Below are positions 8,515 to 17,663 of a stretch of DNA of 64,000 nt, piece after piece. The translations under genes and the position numbers were made by a program. The notes below the pieces were generated by a model. The model was not told where the DNA came from. It worked only from the letters and a program-made list of their open reading frames with translations, and did not search any database. Source of the stretch: Bacteroidota bacterium (GTDB lineage: Bacteria > Bacteroidota > Bacteroidia > Chitinophagales > Chitinophagaceae); the NCBI GenBank assembly GCA_018267545.1, contig JAFDYG010000466.1, forward strand, positions 186,001 to 250,000, given 5' to 3'. Position 1 is the first letter of the stretch. The number at the start of each line of letters is the position of its first letter.

Positions 8515-10125
8515 ATGCGTTACAAGGTTATACCCCTTATCCTATTTGTTCTTCTTTTTATTTCCTGTCATAAAGAAGATAAACCCGATCATAACTTTCT
8601 TGCGATCGATAAGTCGGAGATACGGCTCGATACGGCTGTGGGTTCGACCCAGATGGTCACGATCAATTCGTCCGTGGCCTGGACGGCGGAGATTCCGAGC
8701 GGTTCGGTGGCATGGCTCAAGCTCGACACGATGGCTGGGGCTGCTGGCAAGACCATTGTCAAGGTGAGCAGCATCAAAGGTAATCCGACGCCAACGACTG
8801 CGGCTATTACGTTCCGTGCGGCGGGTAGGAGCTTTCCAAGACCGGTTGTGCTGATGGTAACACAGAAGGCGTATGGCTTTTCGATCGGGCTGAACAAGCT
8901 GCTTGGAGGGTCGGGAGATGAATCGTCGAGGATGGCGAAGACGGCCGATGGCGGCTTTATCATCGCGGCTACTACCAATAGCGCGAATGGAGATGTGCAT
9001 GGCAATCATGGCGGTGACAACGATGCCTGGATAATCCGGCTTAATAATAATGGGGATACGGTATGGACCCGCGCCCTCGGTGGGTCGGGGGATGACGCGG
9101 CGACTGCCGTACTCCCCAATTTTGACGGCAGCAGCGTTGTCGTCGGGTTTACGACCAGCGACAACGGAGATATAACGGACAAACGGCCGGGGTTTTACCA
9201 AGACCTTTGGGTCGTGAAGCTCGATCCGAATGGCCGTGTTGTTTGGTCCAGGACCTATGGGGGCAGTAGTGTCGATGGGGGATACGCTATTACCGCTGCG
9301 CCGGATGGAGGATATGTGGTAGCGGGTTTAACGGCCAGTGAGAATGGTGATGTCGCGGGGCTTCATGGTTATGCGGATGTATGGATGATGAAGCTGGATG
9401 GGAATGGACGTTCAGTCTGGTCGAGGACCTATGGGGGAAGCGACTGGGAGGAGCCTCGCGCTATTGTCGCCACGACCGATGGGTATGTAGTAGCGGGTCT
9501 TACTTTTAGCAGCGATGGGGACGTGAAGGGTTATCATGTGCCGACGTATATCGGAGCGGACTTCCTGGTTTTGAAGGTCGATCTCAACGGCAACAAGATT
9601 TGGGCGAGGGCTTATGGAGGCACGAATGATGAAGTGGCTACATCGCTTACTCTGTTGGGTGATGAATACGTGGTGGCGGGTTATGCTACCAGCACCGATG
9701 GGGATGTGACGGGCTTGCATGGTAACAGTCTCTCCGACGATATGTGGGTGGTGAAATTGAACAAGGACGGAAATATCGCCTGGGAGAATACTTTTGGGGG
9801 ATCGTCGCTGGATGCGGCGGTTTCGGTCGCGGCGACGCCCGATGGCGGGATCCTTGTGGGCGGGGCGACCTTTAGTAATAATGGCGACGTGAGCGGACTG
9901 CATAAGGGAGATGGCGCGGATGGGTGGCTAGTCAAGCTGGACGGTGCGGGGAACAAGCAGTGGACGAAGGTGCTTGGGGGAAGCGGCGATGAACAGATTT
10001 CGGGTATAACGGTTAGCGGAGATGGATATTGTCTATCGGGTTTTACTACGAGCGGCGACGGAGATGTGGCCGGGCACAACCACGGAAATTATGATCTGTG
10101 GGTGATGAAGCTGGTTGTGCAGTAA
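8515..10125 (+). CDS. BACON-domain lipoprotein with seven GGSxD repeats
   Basis: 536 aa surface lipoprotein: leader ending LLFISCHKED with lipid Cys near residue 19. Residues about 30-115 are a BACON domain (AIDKSEIRLDTAVGSTQMVTI … VAWTAEI…WLKL), a module often found on Bacteroidota glycan- or mucin-facing proteins. From about residue 130 to the end run seven tandem repeats of about 55-60 residues with the consensus GGSxD-x(8)-DGGYVVAGxTxSxxGDVxGxHG-x(3-6)-DxWVVKLxxxGxxxWxRxY, the last one ending at the stop. The repeats probably fold as a beta-propeller. No catalytic residues stand out. Its promoter region is the same intergenic stretch as that of TetR, but no operator copy lies close to its own start. 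Ligand unknown. Confidence 0.82.
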   Translation: MRYKVIPLILFVLLFISCHKEDKPDHNFLAIDKSEIRLDTAVGSTQMVTINSSVAWTAEIPSGSVAWLKLDTMAGAAGKTIVKVSSIKGNPTPTTAAITFRAAGRSFPRPVVLMVTQKAYGFSIGLNKLLGGSGDESSRMAKTADGGFIIAATTNSANGDVHGNHGGDNDAWIIRLNNNGDTVWTRALGGSGDDAATAVLPNFDGSSVVVGFTTSDNGDITDKRPGFYQDLWVVKLDPNGRVVWSRTYGGSSVDGGYAITAAPDGGYVVAGLTASENGDVAGLHGYADVWMMKLDGNGRSVWSRTYGGSDWEEPRAIVATTDGYVVAGLTFSSDGDVKGYHVPTYIGADFLVLKVDLNGNKIWARAYGGTNDEVATSLTLLGDEYVVAGYATSTDGDVTGLHGNSLSDDMWVVKLNKDGNIAWENTFGGSSLDAAVSVAATPDGGILVGGATFSNNGDVSGLHKGDGADGWLVKLDGAGNKQWTKVLGGSGDEQISGITVSGDGYCLSGFTTSGDGDVAGHNHGNYDLWVMKLVVQ

Positions 10126-10176
10126 TGGTTTTGTGTGGTAAAACGCTACCTTCGTCCGTGCCAATACATATCATCT

Positions 10177-10665
10177 ATGGACAATCTGAACTTGTATCTC
10201 GAATATCATCAATGGGCGAACAATAAGGTGCTGGAAAAGCTGGCTTTAGTTCCGAAGGAAGATTGGTCGCGGGATGTGGGGGGAAGCTTTCCGACGTTGC
10301 GTGAGCTTTACCAGCATGTTTTGGGCGGTGACTATCGCTGGCTGATGCGGTGGAAAGGGGTGCCGATTGCTGAAATCCCTTCTCACTTTATCGTCGATGA
10401 CTATGACAGTCTCGTTGCGTTGTGGCGACCGATATTGGAGGAGACGTTGGTTGTTGGCGCGGCGTTTTTGGCCGGGAAGGCCGAGCAGCCGATCAACTTT
10501 ATAACGGCGCGGGGGCTGGATGTTACGCAGCCGTTTTGGCAGACGTTGTACCAGGTGGTTAATCATGGTACTTATCATCGTGGGCAGGTTACCAATGCGC
10601 TTCGGATTCTGGGACGTGAGGCGGTGTCGACGGATATTTTCTTGTTTTTTAGGGAGAAGGCTTAG
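10177..10665 (+). CDS. DinB-family protein
   Basis: 162 aa from ATG 10177; the frame extends to 10135 but the first 14 residues look non-coding. It is a four-helix DinB/YfiT-type protein. The three metal-ligand histidines expected for the family are visible: LYQHVLGGDYRW near residue 46, and NHGTYHRGQV near residues 129-133. DinB-like proteins are often metal-dependent, thiol-linked enzymes, but the exact reaction here is unknown. It overlaps by 4 bases with the convergent RES-domain toxin gene. Confidence 0.88.
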   Translation: MDNLNLYLEYHQWANNKVLEKLALVPKEDWSRDVGGSFPTLRELYQHVLGGDYRWLMRWKGVPIAEIPSHFIVDDYDSLVALWRPILEETLVVGAAFLAGKAEQPINFITARGLDVTQPFWQTLYQVVNHGTYHRGQVTNALRILGREAVSTDIFLFFREKA

Positions 10666-11120
10666 GTAGTTTTGATGCGGATGTCGTAGACGAAGTCGCG
10701 AAGGTCTGTTATTTTTATCGTGTTGATGTCTGCATGTAGCGGGTTGATCAGGTAATTGAACTCTGCGGGGATGACGGCTGATGGAAGCTTGATGATGAGG
10801 TGTTCTGCTGCTTGCAGGAGGCGGGTCCCGAAGGCCTTGGCCGATGCGGGCGCCGGAGCCTGCGACCAATCGCCGGGAAGTTCCGTTACCGCCACTTCGC
10901 GTATCGAAGTATCGGGCAGCTCCAGTGTAATGATGCTTAGTGCGCGGGGGATATCGTCCTGGTTGACGTTGACGGTATATTCGAGCAGTGCGAGGGCGCG
11001 GCTTTCGGATGCGTAGAGGCAGGGAACTCCTTTTTGGTTCCACCGGCCTCCGAAGAGACGGGCGCCTTCTCCCGATAGATCCTTTGCATGTCGAGTCCGA
11101 CCAATCCGGTATACGATCAC
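10662..11120 (-). CDS. RES-domain toxin
   Basis: 152 aa, matching the normal size of RES toxins. Family residues are visible: MIVYRIGRTRHA with the conserved Arg near the start, GEGARLFGGRWNQKG, the YASESRALALLEYTVN block with the conserved Glu, and a C-terminal PSAVIPAEFNYLINPLH segment. RES proteins paired with DUF2384 antitoxins act on NAD+ or ADP-ribosylate a cellular target (established for MbcT and ParT). The gene follows its antitoxin by 9 bases on the same strand, as is usual for this pair. It overlaps the end of the convergent DinB gene by 4 bases. Confidence 0.9.
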   Translation of the reverse strand: MIVYRIGRTRHAKDLSGEGARLFGGRWNQKGVPCLYASESRALALLEYTVNVNQDDIPRALSIITLELPDTSIREVAVTELPGDWSQAPAPASAKAFGTRLLQAAEHLIIKLPSAVIPAEFNYLINPLHADINTIKITDLRDFVYDIRIKTT

Positions 11121-11129
11121 GAGAAGAAT

Positions 11130-11576
11130 TTAAGAGTAAACGCCGTAGTCGATTCGGCCAATGACATTCTTTACTTCCTCGCGGCCGTATTGTGTATCCA
11201 ATAAGTCATAGGGCGCCTGTCCTCCGAGCGCTTTGTTGGGGCGGAAGATCCATTCGTTGAAGCGGATCTCCTCTTCGAATACTTCATAGCCATACGAGTA
11301 GATCTCGGCAAGGCCAAGGATCTTCTCGCTTAGCGTAAGATTGAATTTGTCAGCCGCTTTTTTATTGATGAGAGTAGCTCGCGCAACGGAGAGGATGTCG
11401 GCCAGCTGGTCGTAGTCCAGACCGGTCTTTTGCTTGAAGTGCTCCAGGGCCTTTTTGGAGATGCCTTGCCGGATCAGGTCTATCTTCTCGAAAGAAGTAA
11501 AGTGATATTCTGGCTTGGCTCCTCCGTGGATGGCCAGGAGGACGGGGGGCTGCTTTCCCTTGGCTATGAGCGGCAT
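11130..11576 (-). CDS. Xre/MbcA/ParS-type antitoxin (DUF2384)
   Basis: 148 aa from the ATG at 11576; the frame could extend to 11633 but those residues are unlikely. An N-terminal Xre-like helix-turn-helix region (DLIRQGISKKALEHFKQKTGLDYDQLADILSVARATL) is followed by the DUF2384 toxin-binding region, with FNLTLSEKILGLAEIYSYGYEVF and the typical C-terminal pattern NEWIFRPNKALGGQAPYDLLDTQYGREEV (seen in pieces; NKALGGQAP and DLLDT are the family hallmarks). It neutralises the RES toxin encoded immediately downstream and probably represses its own operon. Gene order antitoxin-toxin is canonical. Confidence 0.9.
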   Translation of the reverse strand: MPLIAKGKQPPVLLAIHGGAKPEYHFTSFEKIDLIRQGISKKALEHFKQKTGLDYDQLADILSVARATLINKKAADKFNLTLSEKILGLAEIYSYGYEVFEEEIRFNEWIFRPNKALGGQAPYDLLDTQYGREEVKNVIGRIDYGVYS

Positions 11577-11676
11577 GGGTATAAAATTTATGAAGTACAG
11601 TGTAAAATTATACTTTTTTTGGGAATAAGGCAACTTTTAGCGAGATTGTAACCGATTGCATAACTAAAAAGCCGCC

Positions 11677-13557
11677 ATGAAAAAGATTCTACTACTCCTT
11701 CTCCTGCTGGTCTTCGTCTATTTGGGCGTCCAGGCACAGCACTACCGCAACTTCAAGTCATCCATCTACTGCCGGGCCTATGAGGTCAAGCTGATGGAAG
11801 ATACCACTAATTATCTAAAGCCTATCTGGAACGAGATCACCCGGCAGATGAAGGTGGACAAAATCTACCTGGAAACGCACCGGGACCTGTTGATCGTCGA
11901 CCAGCGCACGCTGGATATCGCCAAGAAGTTTTTTAAAGACAGGGGTGTGGAGGTTGCGGGTGGCATTACCTTAACGGTCAGTGAGCCGAATCGTTTTCAG
12001 ACCTTTTGCTATAGCAATCCCGATGACCGGAAGAAGGTGCGTGAGCTGAGTGAATATACGGCGAGGAACTTCGATGAATTTATCCTGGACGACTTCTTCT
12101 TTACCAACTGCAAAGACGATGGCGCCATCAAGGAGAAGGGCAGCCGAAGCTGGACGCAGTACCGGCTGGATCTCATGGTGGAGGCGGCGCAGTCGCTGAT
12201 CGTGGGACCTGCTAAGGCCGTCAATCCCAAAGTGAAAGTAGTCGTCAAATATCCGAACTGGTACGAGCATTTTCAGGGGCTGGGGTTCAACCTGGAGAAA
12301 GAGCCCAAGATCTTCGACGGGATCTATACGGGTACGGAGACGAGGGATGCGGTCATGAGCGCGCAGCACCTGCAGCCGTACCTGGGCTATAACATCGTCC
12401 GGTATTTTGAGAATATAGCGCCGGGCAGGAATGGCGGGGGATGGGTGGACCCGGGTGCAATGGGAACCGCGGACAGATATGCCGAGCAGATCTGGATAAC
12501 CCTTTTCGCCAAGGCGCGGGAGCAGACTCTGTTCGACTTTCGTCAGCTGAGCCGGCCGATCTATCCTTCGGACCGGGCGTCCTGGCAGGGGGCGAAAAAT
12601 TCGCTCGACTACGACGAAATGATGCAGCCGGTCAACTACAATGGCGGCGCGCCATCCAGGCCCTCTTCGATTGCGGCCATTGCGGGCTATACCTTCAACA
12701 AGGTGGACAGTCTGCTGGGATTTTTGGGCAAGCCGGTGGGCATCAAGAGCTATCGGCCCTATCACTCGACGGGGGAGGACTTTTTGCAAAACTATCTCGG
12801 TATGATCGGGCTGCCGATGGACATGCGGCCGGAGTTTCCGTCGGAGGATAGCGTGATACTGCTGACGGAGGAGGCGAAATTCGATTTGGCTATCGTGGAT
12901 AAGATAAAGCGTCAGCTTGTTTCGGGCAGGACTGTGGTGGTTACGTCGGGGCTTCTTCGGGCCTTGCAGGATAAGGGTATCGGGGACATCGCCGAGCTGC
13001 GTATGTCGGAGCGGAGGGCCATGGTGCAGGACTATACGGTGAGCGGGGCATTCCGGCTGATTCATGCGGATAAGGCGGTGTTGATTCCGCAGGTGCAGTA
13101 CCTGACGAATGATTCGTGGGAGATCGCTTCTGCGGTTAGTGGACCGAATGGGTGGCCGGTGCTGCATGAGGCGGATTATTCGAAGGGGCATTTGTATGTG
13201 CTGACGATTCCGGATAATCCTGCGGATTTGTATAATCTGCCGGCTCCGGTGCTGAATAAGATTCGGGAGGTTTTATGTAAGCCGCTTCGGTTGCAGATCG
13301 AGGGGCCTTCGCAGGTGAGCTTGTTCGTTTATGATAATCATACCTGTGTGGTGGAATCGTTTTTGGATAGTGAGACGGAGGTGAAGCTGGTGACGCCGAA
13401 ACAGTGGGGGAGGATTACGGATCTGGTGACGCACCAGGTGATTGATGGGGAGGTGAGGAAGCCGGGGTTTAGTTATATAGAGCGTGGGTTGCAGGAACGG
13501 AATGTGTATTCTGTGACGGTCAAGCCGCACTCGTTTAGGGTGTTTAGGGTTGAGTAG
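11677..13557 (+). CDS. Secreted TIM-barrel glycoside-hydrolase-like protein, unknown family
   Basis: 626 aa with a signal peptide (MKKILLLLLLLVFVYLGVQA). The N-terminal ~330 residues read like a (beta/alpha)8 hydrolase: KIYLETHRD, a strand with FDEFILDDFFFTNC near residues 128-141 where acidic residues sit at a strand end, VKVVVKYPNWYEHF near 190, and IFDGIYTGTETRD near 210. Such barrels with paired Asp/Glu at strand ends are common among glycosidases, but I cannot assign a GH number. A second domain (about 380-500) contains LAIVDKIKRQLVSGRTVVVTSGLL, resembling a Rossmann-like glutamine-amidotransferase/trimerisation domain, and the C-terminus is beta-rich. No immediate partner gene. Enzymatic activity is an inference. 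Confidence 0.6.
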   Translation: MKKILLLLLLLVFVYLGVQAQHYRNFKSSIYCRAYEVKLMEDTTNYLKPIWNEITRQMKVDKIYLETHRDLLIVDQRTLDIAKKFFKDRGVEVAGGITLTVSEPNRFQTFCYSNPDDRKKVRELSEYTARNFDEFILDDFFFTNCKDDGAIKEKGSRSWTQYRLDLMVEAAQSLIVGPAKAVNPKVKVVVKYPNWYEHFQGLGFNLEKEPKIFDGIYTGTETRDAVMSAQHLQPYLGYNIVRYFENIAPGRNGGGWVDPGAMGTADRYAEQIWITLFAKAREQTLFDFRQLSRPIYPSDRASWQGAKNSLDYDEMMQPVNYNGGAPSRPSSIAAIAGYTFNKVDSLLGFLGKPVGIKSYRPYHSTGEDFLQNYLGMIGLPMDMRPEFPSEDSVILLTEEAKFDLAIVDKIKRQLVSGRTVVVTSGLLRALQDKGIGDIAELRMSERRAMVQDYTVSGAFRLIHADKAVLIPQVQYLTNDSWEIASAVSGPNGWPVLHEADYSKGHLYVLTIPDNPADLYNLPAPVLNKIREVLCKPLRLQIEGPSQVSLFVYDNHTCVVESFLDSETEVKLVTPKQWGRITDLVTHQVIDGEVRKPGFSYIERGLQERNVYSVTVKPHSFRVFRVE

Positions 13558-13616
13558 TTAATTGTGTGATTTTGGGGGGATAATCTGATTTTATTCGGTT
13601 TTCTTATCAAAAAACG

Positions 13617-14243
13617 TCAGGAGAAGCTGATCAGCTTTTTTACGACGGCGATTTTTATGAGCTCGGCGGTGTTGCGGGCGTTTAGTTTGAGGAGGAGGTT
13701 TTTGCGGTGGGTGTCGACGGTGGTGGAGGAAACGAAGAGGCGGGTGGCGATCTCCTGGTTGGTGAGGCCTTCGGCGATGAGCTCGAGGACTTCTTTTTCA
13801 CGGCGGGTGAGGACGGGGGCGTCGGGAGTTTGGTCGCGGCGGAGGGTGGAGGAGGCCTCGTCGCTGAGGAACAGCTTGCCTTTGATGACGGTGTTGATGG
13901 CTTCCATCAGCTCGTCCCGGGTGGCGTTCTTTAGGAGATAGCCGGAGGCGCCGTTGTCCATGATCTTGCGGATAAAGCTCTGCTGGTTGAACGTGCTGAG
14001 GCCGATGATAAATATAGAAGGATAGAGCTCCTTTACCTCTTTGCAGAGGTCGATGCCGCTGCCATCGGGGAGGTTGATATCCATGAGGATGACGTCGGGC
14101 TGGTTGATGCGGAGGGAGGCCATGCAGGAAGCGATGGTGGTGGCGTGGCCGGTCCATTCGATTGCTGTTTCGTTTTGCAGGAGGGAACGGATGCCCTCGA
14201 TGACCATATAGTGGTCGTCTATGATAAATACTTTAATTGACAT
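13617..14243 (-). CDS. NarL/FixJ-type response regulator
   Basis: 208 aa. Receiver domain: acidic pair IIDDHY at residues 8-12, phospho-acceptor Asp55 in VILMDINLPDG, and a conserved Lys in LLKNAT near 105. C-terminal LuxR helix-turn-helix (VLTRREKEVLELIAEGLTNQEIATRLF, then SSTTVDTHRKNLLLKL). Its start overlaps the 3' end of the upstream histidine kinase gene by 11 bases, the standard arrangement for a cognate kinase-regulator pair. Target genes cannot be read from the sequence. Confidence 0.93.
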   Translation of the reverse strand: MSIKVFIIDDHYMVIEGIRSLLQNETAIEWTGHATTIASCMASLRINQPDVILMDINLPDGSGIDLCKEVKELYPSIFIIGLSTFNQQSFIRKIMDNGASGYLLKNATRDELMEAINTVIKGKLFLSDEASSTLRRDQTPDAPVLTRREKEVLELIAEGLTNQEIATRLFVSSTTVDTHRKNLLLKLNARNTAELIKIAVVKKLISFS

Positions 14244-16208
14244 GTGTTAGTGGTATCTCGATGAGTACGGAGGTTCCCTTGCCTGGAGTGGACTGGATGT
14301 CCCATTTTCCTTTTAAAAACTCGACGCGATTGGTAATACTTGTCCAGCCGATGCCGCCGGAGGTCTTGAGGGCGGTGGTATCGAAGCCCTTTCCGTCGTC
14401 TTCGACGGTGATGGACAGGGTATCGTTGTCACCCCTGGAGACCTGTACGATGGCCGTCTTTGCGGAAGCGTGCTTGAGGCTGTTGTTGATCAGCTCCTGT
14501 ACGATTCGATAGATGGTGATCGAAGTAGTCTGATCGATGGGCTTGCCGTCCTCGAGTCCCATCGACTGATAAGTCACGGTGAGGGCGCCGCTGCCGGTGA
14601 TATCGTTACAGAAGTCTTTTAGGGCTGTATTCAACCCAAACTTCACCAGGGCTTCGGGCATCATATTGTGTGCGACGCGGCGCATCTCGCGGATGCTGCT
14701 GTCGAGCATGTCCATGCTTCGTTCGAAGGCCTGGGCTGTTTCGGGAGTGAGGATGAGGTTGCCTTTCATATTATTGAATCCGTATTTTATTCCGCTGAGC
14801 ATGCCGCCGAGGCCGTCGTGGAGGTCTTTAGCCAGGCGAGTCCGTTCCTGTTCCTCCCCCTTGAGAACGGCTTCCGTGAAGTGGAGCTGCTTTTCGATCT
14901 CGAGCTCGGCGATGCGTTGCTGCTGGAGGGCCCTTTTCTGGCGGAAGTTCCAGTGAGGAGGGCCAGGAGCGCGAGCAGGACGATGGCGCCGCCGATGAGG
15001 GCGTAATTGGTGATGGTTTTTTGTTTGAGCTCGAGCAGGTGAAGCTGTTGCTCCGCTTCGAGCTGGGAAATGCGGTATTGTTTCTTTTCGGTCTCGTATT
15101 TCTTTTCGAGCTCGGCCGAGTTCTTGCTGACGATATCTGCGACCATGTCCTCGAGGGTAGCGCTGCATTCCTTCGTCAGGTCGAAACCTTTGTCGCGATT
15201 GCCGGTGGCGTATTCGATATCGGACATAATCAACAGGAGGGGGGCCAGCTCTTCCCGGTATTTATTAGTAGTATCGATTATATAAGATCTTTTAGCGTAT
15301 TGCCTGGCGAGATCATATTTGCCCTGCTGGAGGTAACAGGTTGCGAGGGCGCGGGTGGCGGTGGCCTGGCCGTCCTGGGAGCCGATGGATACCCAAAGGG
15401 CCAGGATTTTTTCCTCGAAGCCGATCGTGGCGGCGTAGTCGTGCCGGACGAGTGAGGCGTCGGCCATATTGGACAGGGTAGTAGCGATGAGCCTGGGGTC
15501 TTTCAGGGCGACGCTAAGGGTATAGGCCTCTTCGAGCAGGGGCATGGCTATCGCGTGGTCGTTTCTTGATTCGTAAGCCCGGGCGAGATTGACCAGGCAA
15601 CGGGCGATGAGGGGCTGTTTGCCCGTCAGCCGGGCCAGAGCTACGGCTTTCTTTCCATAGTTGGCGGCGACGTCGTTCCGGTTCATGGCTGCATACAGGT
15701 TGCACAGGGCGTCGTTGACGTCGGCTTCGCGGTCCTTGAGTCCCCTGCGTTCCATGATGGATAGGCCCTGGAGACAGTATTCGATTGCTTTTGGGTACTC
15801 TCCTTTGTCACGATAGCCAAGACCAAGATTGAACAGGGCGGTGCCGATATAGATGGAATCCAGTCCGTGCTGGGTTGCCTGCAGGGCCTGCTCCATAAAA
15901 TACAGCATAGAATCGTACTTGCCCTGGACCCGGTAGTTTTCGCCATATGTATTGTAGTACCGCCACCAGCCTATGTTGTAATTGTGTTTTTTTAGCAGGG
16001 GCGGGATTTGGTCGAGGTAGCTGCGGGCCTCTTTGGGGGAATTGTTTTGAACGACGTCGGCAATGTCTACCAGCAGCTGGACCCTGGAGGTATCCTCTTT
16101 TGTTTTTTGCAATAGGTTTAGCAGGCTGTCTTGTCTGGGATTTGACTGGGGTTTGGCAGCGGAACTAATCAGAATTGTCAATAAAGCTATATACCAACAC
16201 TTATGCAT
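14233..16208 (-). pseudogene. TPR-containing HisKA_3 sensor kinase, interrupted by a frameshift
   Basis: One sensor kinase is spread over two frames. Frame A (from ATG 16208) has a signal peptide, TPR repeats typical of this Bacteroidota family (residues about 50-330), a coiled coil, and a transmembrane helix (ALIGGAIVLLALLALL) ending near residue 418. It then runs into non-protein-like Ser/Arg-rich text. Frame B carries the expected continuation from about base 14952: FRQKRALQQQRIAELEIEK, the phospho-acceptor KDLHDGLGG, and the HATPase domain with GGIGWTSITNRVEFLKG, ending at 14233. Joining them needs a net one-base addition around 14950-14970. Either the gene is inactivated or there is a sequence error. 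The response regulator downstream is intact. If intact, the product would be about 650 aa. Confidence 0.85.
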
Positions 16209-16382
16209 GCAGGAAAATAATCATTTTTTTCGACAAACATAGGCGAGAGGGCGGCTGGGGGCAATCCTATAAAAAGGGGATATTTTACCAAAAAGTTATC
16301 AAGGTGAAGAGGAAACCATAATTTTGAAATATAGGCTACATTTAAGCTGTTCACAAGGCTTCAAATCTAATATCTGATAGTA

Positions 16383-17303
16383 GTGGTAATCGCCAAGAAA
16401 ATTAAAAGCTTTATAATCAAACGGACTGTACGGTCCGAGGAAGGGCTGTTGAAGATTGCTGTGGGTTTTTTGGGTACGAATAAATACAAGAAGGCAATCG
16501 AGCTCTTTACGCAGGTCATCGAAATCAATCCTGCCAGCGCCATAGCCTATGGTCATCGGGCGCTCGCTTTATTCAAGGTGCTGGACGTAGAGGCTGCCTT
16601 GAAAGACGTGGGGAGGGCGATTGTACTAGAACCTCACTATCATGATTCCTGGTTTACGAAGGGGGAGATTCACCGTCACCGTAAAGAATACGGGGAGGCG
16701 GAGGAGTGTTATAAACACGCGGACCGTCTGTGCCCGCGCAGCTTCTATTATTTGATGGGGCTGGTAAAGGCGACTAGCGCGCAGAAGAAATATGGGGATT
16801 CCATCGCTTATTGCAACCAAATCCTGGAGCAGCGACCGGATGATCATATGGCTTTGCACTACCGGGGGCTGGCTTTTGCGCGGATGGGGAAGTTTCAGTC
16901 GGCGATCAACGACTATTTGAAGCTCCTCGAAATCGGGAAGCAGACGGCTGGCAACTACAACTATATCGGGTTTTGGTATAGCGAGATCGGGGATTTTAAG
17001 CGGGCGGACAATAATCTGAGCGTGGCCTTGCAAATGAATCCGAAGCATCCCTATGCTCTTGAAAATATGGGTCGTGTTTGTTACCTGAGGGGGGAATATA
17101 AGCGGGGGTTGGAGCTTGTCAACCGGTCGCTGGAAATAGACCCGTCAAATTCGCATGGTTATAAGAACAGGGCTTTGATCTACCTTAAGATCGGGGAGCG
17201 GCAGCTGGCGATGGAGGACCTGAAGAAGGCCAGGGGTATGGGGTATGCGGAGGACTATGACCGGGAGGTGGAGGCGCTGCTGCAGATAGAATTTGGGTTG
17301 TAA
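16383..17303 (+). CDS. TPR-repeat protein
   Basis: 306 aa starting at GTG 16383. It contains about seven consecutive tetratricopeptide units, for example KKAIELFTQVIEINPASAIAYGHRALAL, YGDSIAYCNQILEQRPDDHMALHYRG, DNNLSVALQMNPKHPYALENMGRV and GLELVNRSLEIDPSNSHGYKNRAL (regular spacing of 34 residues). There is no signal peptide or transmembrane segment, so it is probably a cytoplasmic scaffold. It lies alone between the divergent sensor kinase gene and a small lipoprotein gene; partner proteins are unknown. The N-terminal ~25 residues (VIAKKIKSFIIKRTVRSEEG) are basic, without a recognised domain. Confidence 0.8.
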   Translation: MVIAKKIKSFIIKRTVRSEEGLLKIAVGFLGTNKYKKAIELFTQVIEINPASAIAYGHRALALFKVLDVEAALKDVGRAIVLEPHYHDSWFTKGEIHRHRKEYGEAEECYKHADRLCPRSFYYLMGLVKATSAQKKYGDSIAYCNQILEQRPDDHMALHYRGLAFARMGKFQSAINDYLKLLEIGKQTAGNYNYIGFWYSEIGDFKRADNNLSVALQMNPKHPYALENMGRVCYLRGEYKRGLELVNRSLEIDPSNSHGYKNRALIYLKIGERQLAMEDLKKARGMGYAEDYDREVEALLQIEFGL

Positions 17304-17351
17304 GTATGTAATTTGGCTGGCTGGCGCATCTTATGATAAAAACCCCTAATT

Positions 17352-17663
17352 ATGAAAAAGCTCATCCTGGCGTTTATGGCCGTCCTGGCCATTGCCTGCT
17401 CATCTTCAAAACATAGTACCGGAAATAGCACGAGGGATGGGTCCTCGTATGAAAATGCGATAGTCATCAAGGAGACTAGCGAGAAGAAAGGTGTCGATGC
17501 GGAGTATGACTGGCTGCGTGAGCATTATCCGGGTTATAAAAGGGGGAGGCAGGCGCTGACGACCAAGAATGGGAAGCCATATGATGTATTGTCGATTGAG
17601 ACTGCGGATGGAGTGAAAAAAGATGTGTATTTTGATATCTCGAAATTCTTCGGGAAATGGTAA
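17352..17663 (+). CDS. Small hypothetical lipoprotein
   Basis: 103 aa; leader MKKLILAFMAVLAIACSSSK with the lipid Cys at residue 16. The mature part has a short linker, then a compact ~65-residue domain (DAEYDWLREHYPGYKRGRQALT … KPYDVLSIETADGVKKDVYFDISKFFGKW) also seen as a stand-alone domain in other Bacteroidota lipoproteins as far as I recall, without known function. Its last 7 bases overlap the start of the outer-membrane barrel gene, so the two are probably co-translated and may work together at the cell envelope. Confidence 0.75.
   Translation: MKKLILAFMAVLAIACSSSKHSTGNSTRDGSSYENAIVIKETSEKKGVDAEYDWLREHYPGYKRGRQALTTKNGKPYDVLSIETADGVKKDVYFDISKFFGKW

Noticed and set aside
11971-13191. 406-residue minus-strand frame
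   Set aside because: Arg/His/Pro/Leu-rich shadow of the secreted TIM-barrel-like gene, which has a signal peptide and plausible fold text.
14980-15168. N-terminal 70 residues of the frame carrying the kinase core
   Set aside because: Arg/His/Pro-rich non-protein text; the real N-terminal part of this kinase is in the other frame, so the ATG at 15168 is not a genuine start.
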